Below, piece by piece: positions 32,200-37,414 of a stretch of DNA of 37,414 nucleotides (position 1 is its first letter; the number at the start of each line of letters is the position of its first letter). The stretch is from NCBI GenBank assembly GCA_030613055.1, contig JAUWMR010000040.1:1-37414 (forward strand), written 5' to 3'. The DNA comes from Desulfobacteraceae bacterium (GTDB taxonomy: Bacteria > Desulfobacterota > DSM-4660 > Desulfatiglandales > Desulfatiglandaceae). The notes under the pieces were generated by a model. The model saw nothing but the letters and a program-made list of their open reading frames with translations, was not told where the DNA came from and made no database searches. Position numbers and translations under genes: made by a program.

Positions 32200-34074
32200 T
32201 CACTCATGGGGTTCCTTTTTCCCATGACTGTAATCTGTGGCATTGAATGTGCGGAGGATTTTTAAGGCCCCCATGAGGTTGTGCTGTATGTTATCGCAAC
32301 GAATCTGGTTGTCATAAACCGTAGTCCGTATGCCACCGTAAACGTATTTACATTTGGATTGAGACACGTAAAACATATCAATTTCGTCTACGAACTGCAA
32401 CTGCATAATGCTCCGAAGCCCTCGGATTATTGCGATGCGATAGGCGTTTATTCGTCTCTCATCGCCGGTTGCTCTGGCCAATCTGAAAGCATCAATCAAT
32501 CCTTCAAGGTAGACGCCTGTGGAAGAGGAATGCGGTGGTCCGAAAGGCCGTTTTGGATCATAAAAGCGGCCAATCGCATCCCGATAACAAACATCGCTAT
32601 GCCACTGTTGTATGTTCAGCAGCCAGTCGTTCATCTCGAAGATGAAGTTCTTAAGGTTTTTGTCTCTGGTTTGTTTCCATACTTTGTAGCAGGCCTGGGT
32701 GTGCCATGGAATGAAGGCCGGATTGCGATTGACTATATTGAGATGCCAGTTTTGATAATACTTAAATGACTTCATAAATCGCTTTAGCAGCCGTTCATCT
32801 CTATTGTGTTCATAGAGAATCGCCCACAACAGCAATGTCTCGCCGGGGTAGAAATTCTGGTTATCAGTGCGGCCTTTAGGCTTGAAGAAGGTAGTAAATG
32901 AGCCGTCTTTATTCCATAGAAAATTAATTGTGCGCAGTAGAGCGGCCTCCTGATGGGACCATTTATCGCGGTTGGGATGCATGATCAGCGCCATCGTTGC
33001 CACGGCAAGGGCACCTAACTTGATTTTATTATTCCACGCAATGAGCCCGTATTTTCCATCTTCGCGATAGAAGTGCCGGAGGTTATAATCGATATTTTTC
33101 TCGATGATATTCCATATGGTCGTATTGTTGATTTCAGTAGCGACCTGTTCAAGAGCGACCGTTGCCAACCACTGCCGAATCATGTTGTTTGACGCTGATT
33201 CACGGCCTGTACTTGGGTAATATTTGTATGTCAGACGGCCATCTTTATGAATATTGTTAAATATCCATTCTGAGGCAAGATCTGCCAGCTTCCGTGTGTT
33301 TTCCTGGGTAACATTGCTGATCGGCACAAAATTATTGCCCCGCTCCATCAAGTGGGCTTTACATTTCTCGCCAAGTTTGACTAAAATTTGCTCGCCTTCG
33401 AATATACGATAGCGAACCTTGTTCTTCATCTCTTCCTTAGTAAGGCCATGTTTTATCTTAAAAAGCTTGATTAAACGCTTGTTGGAACGGTTGCTTGCAA
33501 TAGCATATGTTGGAGTAAAGCGTTCAACATTATCATGGTAGGATATTTCAAGCCCATTTACGCCCCGATGAATATTTGATAACAGTTTTGTTCTCTCGAA
33601 TGCCACCTTAGGGTTGATCTTACGGAATGAATGGCAAAATGCGATTTCAATTGTGTCGATTTTGGATGCTTCCTCGTCACTGAGATTCGCCTTCGAACAA
33701 TTGATGGCACGCATAAGGGCCCTGGCAGGCCTTTCATTTATTCCCCACGCGTCTGCCATTCGCCTGCCCTTGCTTCGTAAGGCAGCATAGACCACCCGGG
33801 CTTTTTTTGAAATTCTTGTGGGTAGCTTATGACCCTTGAGTTTTTTATCATTCCATATACTGACAACTTCATTTGCCACAGTCTCTAAATCCTGTCTCCC
33901 AGGCAGATCAGAGGCATTATAAAAAAGGTTGACAGGGTTGTTTTCCTGGTGCCCTTTTAGATCAGCGGTATGGCCGAAAATATAAGAATTCCCGGAAATA
34001 ACGATAGATATTGCGATTAATACGAATGCAACAGATGAAACGAGATATTTGCTTTTTGACGGTTTTTTATACAT
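32200..34074 (-). CDS. Exported or membrane-anchored protein, alpha/alpha-toroid-like C-terminal half
   Basis: A 624-residue protein. A hydrophobic stretch (about 10-30, VSSVAFVLIAISIVIS) acts as signal or anchor, so the rest lies in the periplasm. Residues about 85-250 are basic and helical, unrecognised. Residues about 265-610 show repeated helical hairpins with WNN, FYPGETLLLWAILYEHNRD, QACYKVWKQTRDKN and GVYLEGLIDAFRLARATGD, the rhythm of (alpha/alpha)6 toroids in sugar epimerases, some glycoside hydrolases and terpenoid-cyclase-like proteins. No catalytic residues can be named. It lies between two copies of the deacetylase 3' end and is transcribed in the same direction as them. Confidence 0.5.
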   Translation of the reverse strand: MYKKPSKSKYLVSSVAFVLIAISIVISGNSYIFGHTADLKGHQENNPVNLFYNASDLPGRQDLETVANEVVSIWNDKKLKGHKLPTRISKKARVVYAALRSKGRRMADAWGINERPARALMRAINCSKANLSDEEASKIDTIEIAFCHSFRKINPKVAFERTKLLSNIHRGVNGLEISYHDNVERFTPTYAIASNRSNKRLIKLFKIKHGLTKEEMKNKVRYRIFEGEQILVKLGEKCKAHLMERGNNFVPISNVTQENTRKLADLASEWIFNNIHKDGRLTYKYYPSTGRESASNNMIRQWLATVALEQVATEINNTTIWNIIEKNIDYNLRHFYREDGKYGLIAWNNKIKLGALAVATMALIMHPNRDKWSHQEAALLRTINFLWNKDGSFTTFFKPKGRTDNQNFYPGETLLLWAILYEHNRDERLLKRFMKSFKYYQNWHLNIVNRNPAFIPWHTQACYKVWKQTRDKNLKNFIFEMNDWLLNIQQWHSDVCYRDAIGRFYDPKRPFGPPHSSSTGVYLEGLIDAFRLARATGDERRINAYRIAIIRGLRSIMQLQFVDEIDMFYVSQSKCKYVYGGIRTTVYDNQIRCDNIQHNLMGALKILRTFNATDYSHGKKEPHE

Positions 34075-34339
34075 ATTTAATTTTGAAATAAAATGTATGA
34101 ATTCTATACTTTATCCTGAAGGTAAAGTTGACCCAAACGTTGCAAACCCACACCGGCCAAAATCCTGGTACGGGTAGACTTGCGCCATTGCCCATAATCT
34201 GTGATTGTGTACGCCTTGTTCTCCTAAGAGAGGATACCTATAATTTAGAGATGAAGCTTAAATTGTTAATCAATCTAAGGCCTATCCCCGAGCTTGATGG
34301 AGGAAGGGTAAATAAGAGGTTGGTGTAGGGTTTTGGAAG
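34075..34339. other. Intergenic region, nothing recognised
   Basis: This is 265 bases between the deacetylase stop and the start of the toroid-like gene. I see no repeat, promoter motif or open frame with coding character. Confidence 0.5.
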
Positions 34340-35497
34340 TTAAATCCCATGGAGAGGAAATATCTCTTTCTTTATGTAGTCTACTACCCTTCGGGCTTCA
34401 TTAAAGGCCTTTTCCTTGATCTCTCCCTCTGTGTGATATGGATGGTCGTAGAGGCTGCCCACTTCCATTTCCGGCCCGAACATCATCCCGCCAACGAGGC
34501 CTGCAAATTCGTCTGTTGGCTCCACATGGTTCAGGATGGACCATGCCAGGGTCCAGCATCGCGCGGTCCGGTAAAGATCGTAGCCTCCTCCTCCAAGGCC
34601 GAGGATCTTTGGACAAATGTCCATGATTCCCTTTACCGCCCTCTGGTAACTGTTGTTTGTTAATTTCAGATGGGTAAGTGGGTCCGAGATCAGGGCGTCT
34701 GCCCCGAGTTCTGCCACGATAAGGTCCGGCGAAAAAGCCCTGATAAGAGGAAAGACCGCTTCATCAAGGGCAAAGTCATAAACCTCATCGTCTGTTCCAG
34801 GCTCCAGGGGGACATTGACCGTAAAGCCCCTGCCGTCTTCCAGCCCGATCTCGGTTTCGTAGCCAGACCAGGGGTAAAGTGTCCTGCCGGTTTCGTGAAG
34901 GGAAACAACCATGACATCCGAGTCTTTATAAAATGCCTCCTGGACGCCGTTTCCGTGATGGGCGTCAAAGTCTATGTAGGCAATTTTTAGCCCCGGCGAC
35001 CTGCGAATGGCATGCATAATGGCAACCGCTATGTCGTTAATATAACAGAATCCCTCAGCATGGCCCGGCATGGCATGATGGAACCCGCCCAGGGGATTGA
35101 AGGCAACGAGGGCATCATCTCTAATGAGACGATTCAATGCCTCATGCGTTCCCCCCGCTACCAATAGAGTCCATTCATATATACCGGAAAGGATAGGGTT
35201 GTCCGGGGTTCCCAGGCCCCTCTCAAGCAGTTCGAGAGTCACTTTTCCCTTACTTGCTTCCACTAAGAGATTGAGGAATGCGGGATCGTGGAAAAGTGAA
35301 AGGAAGGTTATGTCTATGGCTTCTGGTTCGAGGGTTGTCATCCACGGATGGTTCATGACGCCGTAACGAGTGCACAGGTCATAGGTCTTCGTGGCCCTCT
35401 CAGGTTTGAATGGATGGTCGGGACCGAAATCAAACCAACCCATCTCGTCTGAATACACAAAGATTGATCCCAAAGTCTGAACGTCGTGTTTTTCCAA
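34340..35497 (-). CDS. acuC: AcuC-like histone-deacetylase-family enzyme
   Basis: About 385 residues from a TTG at 35497 (GAAAGGGAAC before it), the usual AcuC length; TTG 35473 is an alternative. The frame is open to 35680, but that extension has no family character and would run into the divergent gene. The core is clear: FDFGPDHPFKPER near the start, GGFHHAMPGHAEGFC (His pair), DFDAHHGNG (zinc ligands), ELGADALISDPL (third Asp) and GLGGGGYD (catalytic Tyr). AcuC deacetylates and so reactivates acetyl-CoA synthetase in Bacillus. It is a second deacetylase besides the one at 14105. Its last 190 bases exist in duplicate at 31893-32082. Confidence 0.88.
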   Translation of the reverse strand: MEKHDVQTLGSIFVYSDEMGWFDFGPDHPFKPERATKTYDLCTRYGVMNHPWMTTLEPEAIDITFLSLFHDPAFLNLLVEASKGKVTLELLERGLGTPDNPILSGIYEWTLLVAGGTHEALNRLIRDDALVAFNPLGGFHHAMPGHAEGFCYINDIAVAIMHAIRRSPGLKIAYIDFDAHHGNGVQEAFYKDSDVMVVSLHETGRTLYPWSGYETEIGLEDGRGFTVNVPLEPGTDDEVYDFALDEAVFPLIRAFSPDLIVAELGADALISDPLTHLKLTNNSYQRAVKGIMDICPKILGLGGGGYDLYRTARCWTLAWSILNHVEPTDEFAGLVGGMMFGPEMEVGSLYDHPYHTEGEIKEKAFNEARRVVDYIKKEIFPLHGI

Positions 35498-35678
35498 AAG
35501 TTCCCTTTCAATAAATTTCAGATTCTGAATATGGCATATTGCGCACTGTTTGTCTTGAAATCCTAACAGATGAGAGTAAATCGGGTCAACCAAAAAGGAC
35601 GAATCCGATAACTCGACTTTTTTTTGACTTCCCTTTGAAAATGATCTAATTTGAAGCGTAATCAGGAGACCGTTGACC

Positions 35679-36485
35679 ATGTCATGGATTCAGAGAATCA
35701 GCCGTCTTTCCCGTTCTGAAAAGGAAGGTCTTTACAGGATACTTATCCCCCCGTCTGTCTATCATAATTTCGGGATCGATCCCTTGTCCCTGTGTAATGT
35801 GAATGGGGAGAAGGTGGTAAGAATTTTCTCTCCGCAAGGGGACAGGACGTCTCTGGTTGAAATAAAGCTTGCCGGTCAGGATGATCCGCTTTATTCTATT
35901 CAACTTACGGATACTAACGATTTCACCCAGATTGACTGGGATTTTGTCATTGTTAATGATCCCTCCTCTCAAAGGTTCAACACAAATGTAGATCAGGATG
36001 GAACAGACACGCTATTCGGATGGGCCTCAAGAAATTTAGAAGAGGAGGAAAAGGCCGTTGAGGCCGGCCTGTTTCCCGGACAGATCACAAAGGGCCTGGG
36101 ATTGACCCGGGAGGTGATCCATGTGCTTGAATTCTTCTGCAGAATTCTTGACGTCAAAAGCATAAGGCTGGAAGCCCTTTTTTATCACAACGCGATAACA
36201 TATGAGCGGCACGACTTCAGCTATTTTGATGGGTATGCCCAGATGAAAAGGATCCACGAGCTGTTTCAACCGGGGCAAAAGCTCTTTAATAAGCTCGATA
36301 ATAGCACGCCATTTCGAAAACCGGAGTTTGCCCACACTGTCAGGGGGCGTAGCTGGGCCATTCATGACGGCATTCTTACCGAGAGTGATGATAATCTGCT
36401 TGAAGACGGCTGGGAATCACCTGTCATGTACCGGATGGTAGGGAAACCGAGAGGTATGATTACATTCCCTGATCCAATATATTGA
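35679..36485 (+). CDS. Conserved-looking protein of unknown function
   Basis: A 268-residue soluble protein without signal peptide, membrane segments or known motifs. The ATG at 35679 follows AGGAG by ten bases; TTG 35673 is too close. The N-terminal third (about 15-85) is beta-rich (LIPPSVYHNFGID, VRIFSPQGDRTSLVEIKL); the middle has LVNDPSSQRFN-like and GLGLTREVIHVLEFF stretches; the C-terminal part has aromatic clusters (YERHDFSYFDGYAQMKRIH). It diverges from acuC with about 180 bases between the two starts, hinting at shared control. I do not recognise a family. Confidence 0.6.
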   Translation: MSWIQRISRLSRSEKEGLYRILIPPSVYHNFGIDPLSLCNVNGEKVVRIFSPQGDRTSLVEIKLAGQDDPLYSIQLTDTNDFTQIDWDFVIVNDPSSQRFNTNVDQDGTDTLFGWASRNLEEEEKAVEAGLFPGQITKGLGLTREVIHVLEFFCRILDVKSIRLEALFYHNAITYERHDFSYFDGYAQMKRIHELFQPGQKLFNKLDNSTPFRKPEFAHTVRGRSWAIHDGILTESDDNLLEDGWESPVMYRMVGKPRGMITFPDPIY

Positions 36486-36583
36486 GCCCCGTTTCATTCT
36501 TGCCCAAATGGTCGTTATTTTTACGTAAGCCCTTAAGGCTCAGGATTGTACTTGTAACCACCTTAAATATTGGATTCATTAGG

Positions 36584-37414
36584 TTAATAGTTTTCAAAAA
36601 AGCGCTTTTCTGCGTCGGCAGTGCCAATTAAGATCATCTCGTCGTTTTTACCAAGAGGAATTGATGGGTTGGGGTTAATATTTAGTTCGCCCTTTGTGTT
36701 AATGGCGATCACACTGCAGCCTGTTTGTTTCCGGATTTGATTTTCAATAAGAGATTTGCCCACAAGAGATGAGTGCACCGCCGCGCGGAAAATATTCAGC
36801 CCCTCCTGAAACATCAATACCTCATCCGGTTTTAAGAGATTAATTATGGTGTTGGCTCCCATGGAAGCATATGACATAACCAGGTCGGCTCCCGCCTTAT
36901 GCAATTTGGAAATATTTCTGTCCAGGTTTGCCCTGCTGATAATCTGGATGTCGGGTTGCAATCGCCGGCAATAAATGGTGAGATAAATATTCATAGCGTC
37001 ATTATGTGTGGTAATTATGACGGCCGGCGCCTCTCGTATGCCAGCCTTACACAGGGTATTGATGTCGGCAGCGTTCCCATGAACATAGTTTTCATTGTTT
37101 TCAAGGCGCTTTGGATTTTTCTCCACAACCTGATAAGCAACCTGACGTTCTTCCAGGGTCTCTGCTGCGGCACGCCCGACACGGCCTCCACCTAATATCA
37201 GGACAGGAGCATTGGCGGTGTGATAAATGCGATAAACGCAGAAGATCTCATCATATTTTTTGAGCTGTTCAGCAGATCCAGCTAATAAAAGGACGGTTGA
37301 GGAATTGATTCGAGTCTGGGGCTGGGGGATTTCAAATCTGCCTCTCTCCCAGATACCGACGACTGTCAAGCCGGTTTTTTCCCGTAGATTGCTTTCAATA
37401 AGGGTTTTTCCTTC
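36584..37414 (-). CDS. TrkA-like RCK (K+ uptake/channel regulatory) protein, 5' end beyond window
   Basis: The frame stays open to the window edge, so at least 276 residues of the C-terminal part are seen. Order: end of an RCK-C domain (EGKTLIES..., VVGIWERGRF, SSTVLLLAGS), an RCK-N Rossmann domain with the nucleotide loop ILGGGRVGRAAAE, acidic strand ends, GNAADINTLCKAGI and an aspartate-rich NDAMNIYLTIYCR stretch, then a second RCK-C (SLVGKSLIENQIRKQTGC to LIGTAD). This is the pattern of channel-linked RCK tandems or TrkA. It binds NAD(H) or ATP and gates potassium transport. It ends 98 bases from the unknown gene and is transcribed toward it. Confidence 0.85.
   Translation of the reverse strand, partial: EGKTLIESNLREKTGLTVVGIWERGRFEIPQPQTRINSSTVLLLAGSAEQLKKYDEIFCVYRIYHTANAPVLILGGGRVGRAAAETLEERQVAYQVVEKNPKRLENNENYVHGNAADINTLCKAGIREAPAVIITTHNDAMNIYLTIYCRRLQPDIQIISRANLDRNISKLHKAGADLVMSYASMGANTIINLLKPDEVLMFQEGLNIFRAAVHSSLVGKSLIENQIRKQTGCSVIAINTKGELNINPNPSIPLGKNDEMILIGTADAEKRFFENY

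Noticed and set aside
35498-35680. N-terminal extension of the AcuC-like protein to ATG 35680
   Set aside because: The extra 61 residues have no family character and would overlap the start region of the divergent gene at 35679.
1-37414. tRNA or rRNA genes
   Set aside because: No T-loop GGTTCGA-type motif within a cloverleaf context and no rRNA-like conserved stretch was noticed by eye.

Overview
The window looks like a chromosomal piece of a strictly or facultatively anaerobic Desulfobacterota (deltaproteobacterium, sulfate-reducer or syntroph type). This is an inference from gene content: NtrC-type sigma-54 activators, dCache sensor kinases, a TauE-type anion exporter, AMP-forming acetyl-CoA synthetase, an OFA-type MFS carrier, AcuB/AcuC-like proteins and many dispersed palindromes. 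No rRNA or marker gene fixes the taxon.

Left part (1 to about 4850) is accessory DNA. The first 18 codons of what may be a tyrosine recombinase (integron-integrase-like) run off the left edge on the minus strand, with a GTTAGGC core site at 189-195. Then come a frameshifted small gene cut by a 388 bp mini-element, a small membrane protein, a complete 938 bp REP-associated Y1 transposase element (1301-2238) with the same ends, two exported proteins (one with an OmpA C-terminal domain), a 23 bp inverted-repeat element, and 3' and 5' remnants of HerA-type ATPase and RhuM genes.

The middle (4853-24149, mostly plus strand) combines signal transduction, transport and acetate activation: an NtrC-type regulator, a CBS protein, a CaCA cation antiporter, a TauE-like exporter, a small Cys-rich membrane protein, a REC-CBS regulator, a histidine-kinase-like protein without its phosphoacceptor histidine, a GNAT-like protein overlapping a histone-deacetylase-family deacetylase, a catalytically complete paralogous kinase and its single-domain receiver, acetyl-CoA synthetase, an MFS carrier, dodecin and a Na/Pi-cotransporter-PhoU protein.

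The right part (24554-35497, minus strand) holds an apparent operon behind a sigma-54-like promoter (acyl-CoA synthetase, receiver, a receiver with Asp-to-Glu at the phosphorylation site, and CBS-CBS-ACT AcuB-like protein), an NtrC-type regulator and PAS kinase pair split by a four-helix-bundle gene between inverted heptamer arrays, an exported toroid-like protein, and an AcuC-like deacetylase whose 3' end is also present as a diverged duplicate. A conserved unknown gene (plus) and a TrkA-like protein (minus, cut by the right edge) close the window.

The unifying reading (inference) is a locus for acetate and acyl activation controlled at two levels: by two-component/sigma-54 circuits, and by reversible lysine acetylation of the CoA ligases (GNAT, two deacetylases, AcuB-like CBS-ACT; Acs keeps the acetylatable lysine motif). 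Adenylate-binding CBS domains recur in three proteins. The most unusual structural feature is the family of seven-base-periodic inverted repeats, one of which encloses the four-helix-bundle gene.
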